Assembly: GCF_000633395.1 (NCBI RefSeq)
Contig: NZ_AYMU01000018.1
Coordinates: 1-64,000, forward strand
From: Pseudomonas sp. PH1b
GTDB lineage: Bacteria; Pseudomonadota; Gammaproteobacteria; Pseudomonadales; Pseudomonadaceae
DNA length: 64,000 nt
Direction of reading: 5' to 3'
Shown here: positions 16,036 through 23,900 of the stretch, one piece after another
Layout of the letters: each line of letters begins with the position of its first letter
How positions within the stretch are numbered: the first letter of the stretch is position 1
The notes under the pieces: model-generated
What the model saw: only the letters and a program-made list of their open reading frames with translations
Database searches by the model: none
Told to the model about the DNA's origin: nothing
Translations under genes and position numbers: made by a program

Positions 16036-17364
16036 TCAGCGCTGGTCGGTGAGGCTGCTGGCGCGGTTTTTTTTCACCTGGGCCGGTGCGAAATGGCAGG
16101 TGAAGGTACTGCCGTGGCCCAGCACGCTGCTGATCTCCAGGCGGGCCCGGTGGCGCAGCAGCACGTGCTTGACGATGGCCAGGCCCAGGCCGGTGCCGCC
16201 GGTGTTGGAGTTGCGGCTGGAGTCCACCCGGTAGAAGCGTTCGGTGAGGCGCGGCAGGTGCTTGTTGTCGATGCCGATCCCCGAGTCCTGCACGCTCAGG
16301 TGCGCGCCGTGCTCGTCGCCCCACCAGCGAATGCGGATATTGCCTTCGGCGGGGGTGTATTTCACTGCATTGAACACCAGGTTGGAGAAGGCGCTGCGCA
16401 GCTCTGCCTCACTGCCCTTGAGCTGCACCGAGGCGTCGGCTTCCAGGGTGATGTGCTGGTTGCGCTCCCCGGACAGCGCCTGGGCGTCGCTCTTGATCGA
16501 TTGCAGCAGTGCGTCGATGGGCACCGGCTGGTTGTCCGAGGGGTAGTCGGTGGCCTCCAGCTTGGCCAGCAGCAGAAGGTCGTTAAGCAGGGTCTGCATG
16601 CGCCCGCCTTGCTGCTGCATCTGCTGCAGGGCGCGGTTCCAGCGCGGGTTCACTTCCTCGACGTTATCCAGCAGGGTCTCCAGGTAGCCGCAGATCACTG
16701 TCAGCGGGGTACGCAGCTCGTGGGACACGTTGGCGATGAAGTCCTTGCGCATCTGCTCCAGCTGGTGGATGCGGGTCACGTCGCGCACCAGCATCAGGTG
16801 CTCGTTGTTGCCATAGCGGGTGATGTACAGCTGGATGCGCACGCGGTCGTTGGCCGGGGAGGGGATCTCCAGCGGCTCGGCGTAGCTGTCCTGTTCGAAG
16901 TATTCCTTGAAGCGCGGGTGGCGCACCAGGTTGGTCACCGGCTGGCCGCTGTCTTGCGGGGTCTTGAGGCCCAGCAGGGTCTCGGCGGCGCGGTTCCACC
17001 ATTCCAGGTTGCCATCGCTGTCGAGCATGATCACCGCGTCTTTCAAGGCGGCGGTGGATTCCTGGACCCGATCGATCACCGCCTGCAGGCGCCCACGCAC
17101 TCGCTGGTCGCGACGTTGCAGGTGATAGATGCTGTCGAACACCTCGCCCCACAGGCCATAGCCGTCGGGTGGGGCCTCATCGGGCTGGTGCAGGCGCAGC
17201 CATTCGTGCAGACGCAGCAGTTGCTTGAGGGTCCAGGCCAGGTAGAGACCCAGCCCGGCGGCCAGGCTCCAGCCGTAGTAGCCACTGATCAGGCCCACCA
17301 GCAGGCAGGCGGTGACCAACAGCAGCATGTGGCGAATCAGGGTGCCATGCCAGTTTTGATTCAC
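16036..17364 (-). CDS. phoR: Phosphate regulon sensor histidine kinase PhoR
   Basis: Inner-membrane kinase that phosphorylates PhoB when Pst/PhoU signal low phosphate. Two membrane helices lie near the N-terminus (about 8-50), then a PAS region (DAVIMLDSDGNLEWWNRAAETLLG), HisKA with VSHELRTPLTVICGYLETL, and HATPase boxes NLVFNAVKYTPAEG, DSGIGID and GGTGLGLAIVKHVL. I chose the GTG at 17364 (MNQNWHG), preceded by GGAG, giving 442 residues, close to the 443 I recall for P. aeruginosa PhoR. The ATG at 17382 falls next to a palindromic repeat and lacks a ribosome-binding site. Confidence 0.93.
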   Translation of the reverse strand: MNQNWHGTLIRHMLLLVTACLLVGLISGYYGWSLAAGLGLYLAWTLKQLLRLHEWLRLHQPDEAPPDGYGLWGEVFDSIYHLQRRDQRVRGRLQAVIDRVQESTAALKDAVIMLDSDGNLEWWNRAAETLLGLKTPQDSGQPVTNLVRHPRFKEYFEQDSYAEPLEIPSPANDRVRIQLYITRYGNNEHLMLVRDVTRIHQLEQMRKDFIANVSHELRTPLTVICGYLETLLDNVEEVNPRWNRALQQMQQQGGRMQTLLNDLLLLAKLEATDYPSDNQPVPIDALLQSIKSDAQALSGERNQHITLEADASVQLKGSEAELRSAFSNLVFNAVKYTPAEGNIRIRWWGDEHGAHLSVQDSGIGIDNKHLPRLTERFYRVDSSRNSNTGGTGLGLAIVKHVLLRHRARLEISSVLGHGSTFTCHFAPAQVKKNRASSLTDQR

Positions 17365-17375
17365 TTTGAGGAGCA

Positions 17376-17457
17376 GCTCCATGCTGTAAGCCGCAAGCTG
17401 CAAGTCCAGAGGCGGTCGGTTATCGATTTGCCGCTTGTGACATACCGCTTGCAGCTG
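17376..17457. repeat. AAGC/GCTT-rich palindromic repeat, phoB-phoR gap
   Basis: GCTGTAAGCCGCAAGCTGCAAG and TTGCCGCTTGTGACATACCGCTTGCAGC are inverted partners. It is the same family as the two copies in the pst operon, so all three copies lie in Pho genes. Confidence 0.7.
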
Positions 17458-17460
17458 TTG

Positions 17461-18150
17461 TTAGGCCTTGGTGGAAAAACGATAGCCGGTGCCGCGCACG
17501 GTTTGTACCAGATTTTCGTAGGCATCACCCAGGGCCTTGCGCAGCCGGCGGATGTGCACATCCACGGTGCGCTCCTCGACGTACACATTGCCGCCCCAGA
17601 CCTGGTCCAGCAGCTGGCCGCGGGTGTAGGCGCGTTCCTGGTGGGTCATGAAGAACTGCAGCAGGCGGTATTCGGTCGGGCCCATTTCCGCCGGCTTGCC
17701 GTCGATGGTCACCCGGTGGCTGATGGGGTCCAGCAGCAGGCCGCCGACTTCGATCGGTGCTTCGCCATCGGACGGGCCGGCGCGGCGCAGTACGGCCTTG
17801 AGGCGGGCCACCAGTTCGCGGGGGGAGAACGGCTTGGTGATGTAGTCGTCGGCGCCGACTTCCAGGCCCTGGATCTTGTTGTCCTCTTCGCCCTTGGCGG
17901 TGAGCATGATGATCGGGATGTCCCCGGTCAGCTCGTCGCGCTTGAGGCGCCGGGCCAGCTCGATGCCTGAGGTGCCGGGCAGCATCCAGTCCAGCAGGAT
18001 CAGGTCCGGCTTGCGATCGACGATGATGGCATGGGCTTGCTGCGAGTTCTCTGCCTCCATGCAGTCATAGCCGGCCATTTCCAACGCAACGGCGATCATT
18101 TCGCGAATAGGCGCTTCGTCGTCAACGATCAGAATGCTTCTGCCAACCAT
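17461..18150 (-). CDS. phoB: Phosphate regulon response regulator PhoB
   Basis: OmpR-type regulator that binds PHO boxes. The 229-residue length equals that of PhoB orthologues. The receiver has DDEAPIRE, phospho-Asp in LILLDWMLPGTSG, MLTAKGEE and TKPFSPRE; the C-terminal winged helix has RAYTRGQLLDQVWGGNVYVEERTVDVHIRRLRKAL. ATG 18150 (MVGRSIL) fits the family better than the in-frame start 18 bases earlier. phoR lies downstream after a palindromic repeat. Two PHO boxes lie upstream. Confidence 0.97.
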   Translation of the reverse strand: MVGRSILIVDDEAPIREMIAVALEMAGYDCMEAENSQQAHAIIVDRKPDLILLDWMLPGTSGIELARRLKRDELTGDIPIIMLTAKGEEDNKIQGLEVGADDYITKPFSPRELVARLKAVLRRAGPSDGEAPIEVGGLLLDPISHRVTIDGKPAEMGPTEYRLLQFFMTHQERAYTRGQLLDQVWGGNVYVEERTVDVHIRRLRKALGDAYENLVQTVRGTGYRFSTKA

Positions 18151-18161
18151 GCTTGAACCTC

Positions 18162-18220
18162 TTGTCATTTAACTGTCTTGCGCCGCATTAGATAACGGAA
18201 TTATTGCAGTCGTGTGACAG
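18162..18220. promoter_or_regulatory. Face-to-face PHO boxes sharing one -10 region (phoB / exported protein)
   Basis: Rightward box TTGTCATTTAACTGTCTT (18162-18179; half-sites 6/7 and 6/7) points to the gene at 18302. Leftward box, on the minus strand CTGTCACACGACTGCAAT (18220-18203; 6/7 and 5/7), points to phoB. Between them ATTAGATAA (18187-18195) reads as a -10 candidate in both directions (TAGATA rightward, TATCTA leftward), 8-9 bp from each box. Each box thus lies in the leader of the opposite transcript. Confidence 0.6.
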
Positions 18221-18301
18221 TATTTCAGGTCGCGCAGCGTGCTGCAGCTTCGTCGACTAAGCTTTGAGTCCGATTCCTGACAACCACAAAAGAAGGTTTC
18301 C

Positions 18302-18685
18302 ATGACTCTGTTCAAGCAATCTCTGAAAGTTCTGCTGGTGGGTGCCGCCCTGGCCCTGCCGACGTTCGCCCTGGCCGCGGAGCCGGCAATGAGCAAGGAC
18401 GGCATGCTGGTGGATCACAAGGGCATGACCCTCTACACCTTTGCCAAGGACGCTGATGGCAAGTCCATGTGCAACGACAAGTGTGCGACCAACTGGCCGC
18501 CATTGATGGCCGAAGGCAGCGACAAGGCGATGGGCAAGTGGAGCGTGATCAAGCGCGACGACGGCAAGATGCAATGGGCCTATGACGGCAAGCCGCTGTA
18601 CGGATTCGTGATGGACAAGAAAGCCGGCGACATGACCGGTGAGGGCAAGATGGACGGCGCCTGGAAGGTCGCCAAGTCCGACTGA
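18302..18685 (+). CDS. Small exported protein with two COG4315-type repeats
   Basis: A 127-residue protein with a signal peptide cleaved near residue 25 (ALA-AEP). The mature part has two related units: KDGMLVDHKGMTLYTFAKD followed by CNDKCATNWPP, and KMQWAYDGKPLYGFVMDKK. This is the secreted/lipoprotein repeat family COG4315, whose role is unknown; I see no lipobox, so it is probably periplasmic. The start codon follows AGAAGG. It is divergent from phoB and has a PHO box pointing at it about 120 bp upstream, so it may belong to the Pho regulon. Confidence 0.8.
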   Translation: MTLFKQSLKVLLVGAALALPTFALAAEPAMSKDGMLVDHKGMTLYTFAKDADGKSMCNDKCATNWPPLMAEGSDKAMGKWSVIKRDDGKMQWAYDGKPLYGFVMDKKAGDMTGEGKMDGAWKVAKSD

Positions 18686-18695
18686 CCTCCGCCTG

Positions 18696-18722
18696 CCCCG
18701 TAGCCGCGGCGCGGCTGCGGGG
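18696..18722. terminator. Hairpin between convergent genes
   Basis: CCCCGTAGCCGC and GCGGCTGCGGGG pair over 12 bp with one G-T wobble and a 3-base loop. It lies between the ends of the exported-protein gene and ubiA. There is no T tract on either strand, so its role as a terminator is uncertain. Confidence 0.4.
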
Positions 18723-18747
18723 AACCCTTCACGGAGCCCGGCCTGGC

Positions 18748-19638
18748 TCAGCGCCCTGTGTAGTCCAGGACCACGCCGATAAAGATCGCCAGCCCCGCCC
18801 AGTGGTTGTGCAGGAAAGCCTTGAAGCACTTCAGCCGGTCGCGGTCCCGGGTGTACCAGAACTCCCAGGCGAAACACGCCGCCGCCACTGCCAGCCCCAG
18901 GTGGAACCAGCCCCCCAGATTGAACCGCGCCCCGGCCAACAGCAGGCAGCCCAGGGACAGGCCCTGCAGGGTGAGAATGATCACCCGGTCGGCATCGCCG
19001 AACAGGATCGCCGTGGACTTGACTCCGATCTTCAGGTCGTCGTCGCGGTCGGTCATGGCGTAGTAGGTGTCGTAGCCCACGGTCCACAGCAGGTTGGCGA
19101 TGTACAGCAGCCAGGCCGTGGCCGGCAGTTCACCGTTCTGCGCGGTGAAGGTCATCAGGATGCCCCAGGAGTAGGCGGCCCCCAGCACCACCTGCGGGTA
19201 GTAGGTGTAGCGCTTCATGAAGGGGTAACAGGCGGCCAGGGCCAGGGCGCCGAACGACAGCCAGACCGTGGTGGCGTTGGTGCACAGCACCAGCAGGAAG
19301 GCTGTGCCCATGAGCCCGGCGAACAGTACCAGGGCCTCCTTGGCGCTGACCTTGCCGGTGGCCAGTGGGCGCTGGTCGGTGCGCTTGACCTGGCCGTCGA
19401 CCTTGCGGTCGGCGAAGTCGTTGATCGCGCAGCCGCCGGCCCGCGTCAGCACTACGCCGAAGGTGAAGATCAGTACGTGGCTGAGGGAAGGTTTGCCCTC
19501 GGCGGCGATCCACAGCGCCACCAGGGTTGGCCAGAGCAACAGGTAGATGCCGATCGGCTTGTCCATGCGGGTCAGTTGCAGGAAGTCCCAGGCCCGTGGA
19601 TGCAGGCGGTTCAGGGATTTGAGCAGGCGCAGGTACAT
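18748..19638 (-). CDS. ubiA: 4-hydroxybenzoate octaprenyltransferase UbiA
   Basis: Inner-membrane enzyme that attaches the polyprenyl tail to 4-hydroxybenzoate in ubiquinone synthesis. The 296-residue protein has about eight hydrophobic segments and the two Asp-rich motifs: NDFADRKVDGQVKRTDQRP (about residue 73) and YDTYYAMTDRDDDLKIGVKST (about 195). Its ATG touches the stop of ubiC, which makes its substrate. Confidence 0.95.
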   Translation of the reverse strand: MYLRLLKSLNRLHPRAWDFLQLTRMDKPIGIYLLLWPTLVALWIAAEGKPSLSHVLIFTFGVVLTRAGGCAINDFADRKVDGQVKRTDQRPLATGKVSAKEALVLFAGLMGTAFLLVLCTNATTVWLSFGALALAACYPFMKRYTYYPQVVLGAAYSWGILMTFTAQNGELPATAWLLYIANLLWTVGYDTYYAMTDRDDDLKIGVKSTAILFGDADRVIILTLQGLSLGCLLLAGARFNLGGWFHLGLAVAAACFAWEFWYTRDRDRLKCFKAFLHNHWAGLAIFIGVVLDYTGR

Positions 19639-20201
19639 CAGCAGGCCTCCGGTCGGGCATCAATGGCGGTCCATAGGCTGGGCAGGAAGACTTCGGCCAC
19701 CAGCAGGCTCAGCGGCCCGCGGTCGAAGCGCGAGCGACGGCCCCACAGGCCGCTGGTGCAGACGGCCGCCGGCAGCCACTGCTGTGGATAGCGGCAGACT
19801 TCGATGGGGCGGCGGGTAAAGGCTTCGTCGCAGAACAGCAGCTCGCCCAGGGAGCGGCTGCCCAGTTCGTCGATATTCAAGCCGCCATCGAGCAAGGCGC
19901 TGCGGGCGGCGACGCTGCGGGCAAACACCCAGGCCTCACCGTGGCCGCGCAGGTAGACCTCGCGAACCCAGCCTTCGCTCTGCTCGGGCAGCCCCAGGGC
20001 GGCGCATTCATCGTTGCGCAGAGCCTGCCACCCTTCCACCAGCGGCGTGACGCTGAAGGCGTCGTGGGAAAGCCGGGACAGGCGTCGGGTCAGCGACCCT
20101 TCATCGAACAGCCAGTTCGCGACGAGCGTCCCGGGGAAAGGGGACAGACGGTTTTGCGCCAGCCAGCTCGGGGCCGGCGCGGGGGGCATTGAGTGCGGCA
20201 C
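19638..20201 (-). CDS. ubiC: Chorismate lyase UbiC
   Basis: Cytosolic enzyme that converts chorismate to 4-hydroxybenzoate and pyruvate, the first step of ubiquinone ring supply. The 187-residue protein shows VREVYLRGHGEAWVFARSV (about 80-98), SLGELLF and the late acidic segment LVAEVFLPSLW, whose Glu is conserved in the family. It ends on the base where ubiA begins, so translation is coupled. Confidence 0.92.
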   Translation of the reverse strand: MPHSMPPAPAPSWLAQNRLSPFPGTLVANWLFDEGSLTRRLSRLSHDAFSVTPLVEGWQALRNDECAALGLPEQSEGWVREVYLRGHGEAWVFARSVAARSALLDGGLNIDELGSRSLGELLFCDEAFTRRPIEVCRYPQQWLPAAVCTSGLWGRRSRFDRGPLSLLVAEVFLPSLWTAIDARPEAC

Positions 20202-20414
20202 AGTGGGTCAGTATTGGCAGCAAATGAGGCGGCGAGCTTAGCATGGCACCGGCTGTTTTGATTGATCCAGGACGTCCGGCGGCACGAACGTGCTTGCATC
20301 TGCCGGTACTGATCAGTAAAAAACCCCAGTGCCGGGCGCTGAGCAGCAGGGCTCCCAGAGTCGACCCATCGACCGCCCCACCGGCAAAGCCTGAATTCCC
20401 GAGGAAATGCATCA

Positions 20415-20582
20415 ATGAAAAAGTGGCAATGTGTGGTCTGCGGCCTGATTTACAACGAAGCGGAAGGCTGGCCGGACGACGGTATTTTGCCGGGTACCCG
20501 TTGGGAAGATGTACCCGAAGACTGGCTGTGCCCGGACTGCGGCGTAGGCAAGATGGATTTCGAGATGATCGAAATCGCTTGA
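20415..20582 (+). CDS. rubA: Rubredoxin
   Basis: A 55-residue iron protein that carries electrons in the cytosol, typically from rubredoxin reductase to alkane hydroxylases or oxidative-stress enzymes. Two CxxC pairs bind iron: CVVCGLIYNEAEGWPDDGI near the start and WLCPDCGVGK near the end, with PGTRWEDVPEDW between. ATG 20415 follows GAGGAAATG. In P. aeruginosa two rubredoxin genes stand here (rubA1, rubA2; from memory); only one is seen in this window. The reductase gene follows after 42 bp. Confidence 0.95.
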   Translation: MKKWQCVVCGLIYNEAEGWPDDGILPGTRWEDVPEDWLCPDCGVGKMDFEMIEIA

Positions 20583-20624
20583 TCGAATTTTGTGGATTCA
20601 ATGACCAATAACAAGGAGCAGGGA

Positions 20625-21773
20625 ATGAGCGCACCGGTAGTGATCGTGGGGACAGGCCTGGCGGGTTACAACCTGGCCCGGGAATTTCGCAAGCTCGACG
20701 GCCAGACGCCGCTGTTGCTGATCACCGCCGATGACGGCCGTTCCTACTCCAAGCCGATGCTCTCCACCGGTTTTGGCAAGAACAAGGACGCCGACGGCCT
20801 GAGCATGGCCGAGCCCGGCACCATGGCCGAGCAGCTCAATGCCGAGGTGCGCACCCACACCCGCATCAGCGGTATCGACCCGGGGCACAAGCGCCTGTGG
20901 ATTGGCGAGGAGGCCGTGGCCTACCGCGACCTGATCCTGGCCTGGGGTGCGGAAACCGTGCGCGTGCCAGTGCAGGGCGACGCCAGCGAGCTGGTGTTTC
21001 CCATCAACGACCTGGAGGACTACGCGCGCTTTCGGGCTGCGGCGGCCGGCAAGCGCCGGGTGCTGCTGCTGGGGGCCGGCCTGATTGGCTGCGAGTTTGC
21101 CAACGACCTGATCCTGGGCGGCTATGAAGTGGACCTGGTTGCACCCTGCGAGCAGGTGATGCCGACCCTGTTGCATCCGGCCGCCGCCGCGGCAGTCCAG
21201 GCCGGCCTGGAAAGCCTCGGTGCGCGGTTCCACCTGGGGCCGGTGCTCAACCGCCTGCAGCGCAGCGCCGATGGCCTGGAGGCACACCTGTCCGATGGCC
21301 AGGTGATTGCCTGCGACCTGGTGGTCTCGGCCATCGGCCTGCGCCCGCGCATCGATCTGGCCGCCGCCGCGGGGTTGATGGTCAATCGCGGCGTGGTGGT
21401 GGACCGCGAGCTGAAGACCTCCCACGCCAACATCTATGCCCTGGGCGATTGCGCCGAGGTGGATGGCCTCAACCTGCTGTACGTGATGCCGCTGATGAGC
21501 TGCGCCCGGGCCCTGGCGCAGACCCTGGCCGGCAATCCGACGGCGGTCAGCTACGGGCCGATGCCGATCACCGTGAAGACCCCGGTCTGCCCGCTGGTGG
21601 TCTCGCCGCCGCCGCGGGGTGCCGAGGGCGTCTGGAGCACCGAAGGGCAGGGGGCCGACATCAAGGTTCTGTGCCGCGATGCCAGCGGGCAGCTGCTGGG
21701 CTACGCCCTGACCGGCGCGGCGGTGATGGAGAAACTGGCCCTGAACAAGGAACTTCCGGCCCTGCTGGCTTAA
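20625..21773 (+). CDS. Rubredoxin-NAD(+) reductase, FAD-dependent
   Basis: A 382-residue flavoprotein that passes electrons from NADH to rubredoxin. An N-terminal FAD-binding GTGLAGYNLAREFR (about 8-21), an NAD-binding GAGLIGCEFANDL (about 150) and the FAD-contact IYALGDCAEVDG (about 270) are all present. ATG 20625 (MSAPVVIVG) has AAGGAG upstream; an in-frame ATG at 20592 is less likely. It forms an operon with rubA. Confidence 0.92.
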   Translation: MSAPVVIVGTGLAGYNLAREFRKLDGQTPLLLITADDGRSYSKPMLSTGFGKNKDADGLSMAEPGTMAEQLNAEVRTHTRISGIDPGHKRLWIGEEAVAYRDLILAWGAETVRVPVQGDASELVFPINDLEDYARFRAAAAGKRRVLLLGAGLIGCEFANDLILGGYEVDLVAPCEQVMPTLLHPAAAAAVQAGLESLGARFHLGPVLNRLQRSADGLEAHLSDGQVIACDLVVSAIGLRPRIDLAAAAGLMVNRGVVVDRELKTSHANIYALGDCAEVDGLNLLYVMPLMSCARALAQTLAGNPTAVSYGPMPITVKTPVCPLVVSPPPRGAEGVWSTEGQGADIKVLCRDASGQLLGYALTGAAVMEKLALNKELPALLA

Positions 21774-21903
21774 ATACCGGTCGTTCTGTCGGAATAAACC
21801 GGTTCTAGCCCTCACAAAGGTCGCGGGGAGACTGGCGCCACTCTCAAGCGCGTGCCATCCTCACACCCGTCTGCCGCAGCGTAGAGCCTGCGGCGCCTTG
21901 GGC

Positions 21904-21921
21904 GCTGTTCCCGTGAACAGC
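21904..21921 (+). promoter_or_regulatory. Palindrome upstream of the HU-like gene
   Basis: GCTGTTC and GAACAGC are perfect inverted arms around CCGT, about 42 bp before the start codon. It could be a regulator site or a leader hairpin; which cannot be decided from sequence. Confidence 0.3.
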
Positions 21922-21962
21922 ACGGACATAACAACAAAAAACCGTCAAAGAGGCTTCACACT

Positions 21963-22238
21963 ATGCGTAAACCAGAACTCGCCGCAGCCATTGCTGAAAA
22001 AGCGGACCTGACCAAAGAGCAGGCCAATCGTGTGCTCAACGCCATTCTCGAAGAAATCACCGGGGCCCTGCATCGCAAGGACAGCGTCACCCTCGTTGGC
22101 TTCGGGACCTTCCTGCAGCGTCACCGTGGTGCCCGCACCGGCAAGAACCCGCAAACCGGCGAGCCGGTGAAGATCAAGGCCAGCAACACCGTGGCATTCA
22201 AACCGGGCAAGTCGCTGAAAGACAGCGTCAACCCATAA
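21963..22238 (+). CDS. HU family DNA-binding protein
   Basis: A 91-residue histone-like protein that bends DNA. It has the HU fold marks: N-terminal helices (MRKPELAAAIAEKADLTKEQANRVLNAILEEI), VTLVGFGTFLQRHRGARTGKNPQTGEPVKI with the DNA-intercalating Pro arm, and a Lys-rich C-terminus. The P. aeruginosa gene at this place is also HU-like (PA5348, from memory). It marks the left border of the T6SS island. A strong terminator follows. Confidence 0.95.
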   Translation: MRKPELAAAIAEKADLTKEQANRVLNAILEEITGALHRKDSVTLVGFGTFLQRHRGARTGKNPQTGEPVKIKASNTVAFKPGKSLKDSVNP

Positions 22239-22276
22239 GCATTGAGCGGGCTCCCGTGAGCGGGGGCACGCAGGGG

Positions 22277-22315
22277 AAAATAGGCACGCCGAGCGCATCG
22301 GGTGCCTATTTTTTT
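22277..22315 (+). terminator. Intrinsic terminator after the HU-like gene
   Basis: AAAATAGGCAC (22277-22287) pairs with GTGCCTATTTT (22302-22312) and the run of seven T continues to 22315. This separates the HU gene from the accessory genes to the right. Confidence 0.9.
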
Positions 22316-22404
22316 GCCTGCCGTTTGCCCGCAGATGTTCTTGCGAAGCCGCTTTGGCGTGGCTAGGATGCGCGATCGTTAGATGTTTGATCCAAAGGCC
22401 AAGG

Positions 22405-22929
22405 ATGACCCGCCCCACTGACAGACCCCTTTCATGGGCAGCACTGCTGCACGGTCTGGGACGCTCCGGTACAGCTGCCCTGATAGTGGGCTGCCTGTTC
22501 AGCCTTGGCTTGTCCTCGGCCGCTGCCGGCAACGACTCGCGGCTCGAGCAGATCGGCTACCGCGAGGCCCTGGCCTGGTTCCACAGCCAGAAGTACGAGA
22601 GTTCCGGCGCCTGGCTTTGCGGCTACTCCCTGGCCCACGAGGACTACAGCGTAGCGCCCAAGGCCCCACGGCTGCTGGTGGAGGTGGACGAGCGCTACCT
22701 CTACCTCAAGACCGGCGGCAAGCTGGTGGAGCTCACCGGTGCCGCCCAGAGTCCCCAGCGCAGCGAATACCAGAGTGCCGGTGCCGCTATCCGGGTCACC
22801 CTGGACATCCTCAAGCGCAACAATTTCAGCGAATACCAGGAATCCCACGACCGCCAGGTGCTGGCAAAGATCGAGATGAACGATCAGGTCGAAACCCTGA
22901 CCCTCAAGGGGCAATCATGCGGAACTTGA
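22405..22929 (+). CDS. Exported protein of unknown function
   Basis: I do not recognise this 174-residue protein. It has a signal peptide-like N-terminus (basic region, hydrophobic core about 22-40, AAAGND cleavage region) and a mature part of about 130 residues with two cysteines that could bond (AWLCGYS, GQSCGT). ATG 22405 follows AAGG. Its stop overlaps the start of the next gene by 13 bp, so the two are translated together. Both lie between HU and a T6SS effector module; they could be periplasmic immunity proteins, but this rests on position only. Confidence 0.65.
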   Translation: MTRPTDRPLSWAALLHGLGRSGTAALIVGCLFSLGLSSAAAGNDSRLEQIGYREALAWFHSQKYESSGAWLCGYSLAHEDYSVAPKAPRLLVEVDERYLYLKTGGKLVELTGAAQSPQRSEYQSAGAAIRVTLDILKRNNFSEYQESHDRQVLAKIEMNDQVETLTLKGQSCGT

Positions 22930-23288
22930 ACCTGGCGGGCCTCGGCTTGCTGATGGGCTGCATCGCTGTACCGGCCCACGCCGACGAACCGGCTCCGGGC
23001 CAGGGTTGCTACGGCTACCTCACCGAGATGGTCAGGAGCAGCGATTTTCCCTACCGCGACTTCACCACCCCGGAGCGGCTCAAGCTGCTGATCGACCGCG
23101 ATGATGGCGAGCAACTGAGCCTGCAGCTGTTCTATGAAACCTCCGGCAGCGGCATCATTGGCTGGGTTCGTTACGACGTGCCAGAGCAGGCGTTGTGGAA
23201 CGTCAGCATCGATCCCGAAGAGCCCCAGGCGCTCAAGTTCGACCCTCGTTTCGCCCGAGCCTACGCCTCCTGCCTCAAGGCGCGCTGA
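22917..23288 (+). CDS. Small exported protein of unknown function, coupled to the previous gene
   Basis: A 123-residue protein with a clear signal peptide (LAGLGLLMGCIAVPAHA, cleavage near residue 23) and two Cys in the mature chain (GQGCYGYL, YASCLKAR). No family is recognised. ATG 22917 lies inside the end of the preceding gene; the longer upstream open frame is a shadow of that gene. The overlap suggests that the two products act together, perhaps in the periplasm. Confidence 0.65.
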   Translation: MRNLNLAGLGLLMGCIAVPAHADEPAPGQGCYGYLTEMVRSSDFPYRDFTTPERLKLLIDRDDGEQLSLQLFYETSGSGIIGWVRYDVPEQALWNVSIDPEEPQALKFDPRFARAYASCLKAR

Positions 23289-23442
23289 GCCCTGGCCTGG
23301 CGCGTTCGAGCACGTAGCGGCACGCCGGGAAACGCGGCTTTCTTTACACAGAGTTGCCGACAGGTTCCTTGATTGTTGCCGGTCATTGCTTGAAGATTTG
23401 CCGCTGTCCGATTTCCCCCTTTTTGCATGGAACGCGAACCTC

Positions 23443-23877
23443 TTGTCCTCTTACCGCATTCAAGAAGCCAACCTCGATATCCCCGACACCTGGCAGGATC
23501 AGAGCATCAACATCTTCAAGCTGCCGGCCGTGGGCGGTGCCCAGGAAGCCAGCTTCGTCATCAGCCGTGACCCGAGCCAGGGCGATGCCCCCTTCGCCGA
23601 CTATGTGGCCACCCAACTGAGCAGCGCCGAGCAGCAACTGCCGGGCTTCAACCTGCTCAAGCGCTGGGACTTCGACATGCACGGCCACGCCGCGGTACTG
23701 CTGGACTACAGCTGGAAACGCGAAGGCCGCGAGCTGATGCTGCGCCAGGTGTTCATCGAGCGTAAGCCGGCGGTGCTGATTACCACCCTGACCACCACGG
23801 TCAATGATCTGGTGCACCACGAGCCGGCCTGGAAGCAGGCCATGCAAAGCCTCGTGCCTCAGCCCCCGGTAGCCTGA
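23443..23877 (+). CDS. DUF1795 (DcrB-like) T6SS effector chaperone, Eag type
   Basis: A 144-residue cytosolic protein. The start MSSYRIQEANLDIPD...QDQSINIFKLPAVGG aligns with the second chaperone at 30579-31004 (shared pattern YRxxE...QDxSINIxKxPAxG). DUF1795 Eag chaperones bind N-terminal membrane segments of prePAAR effectors before loading onto VgrG. The chaperone is encoded 23 bp before such an effector. No ATG fits; TTG at 23443 gives the family N-terminus, though the frame stays open upstream. The ribosome-binding site is weak (GGAACG). Confidence 0.8.
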   Translation: MSSYRIQEANLDIPDTWQDQSINIFKLPAVGGAQEASFVISRDPSQGDAPFADYVATQLSSAEQQLPGFNLLKRWDFDMHGHAAVLLDYSWKREGRELMLRQVFIERKPAVLITTLTTTVNDLVHHEPAWKQAMQSLVPQPPVA

Positions 23878-23900
23878 TCATCGCGGCTGAGTAACCCGTC

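Noticed and set aside
22239..22404. Integration scar or attachment site at the left border of the T6SS island
   Set aside because: No tRNA gene, direct repeat or integrase could be seen at either border.
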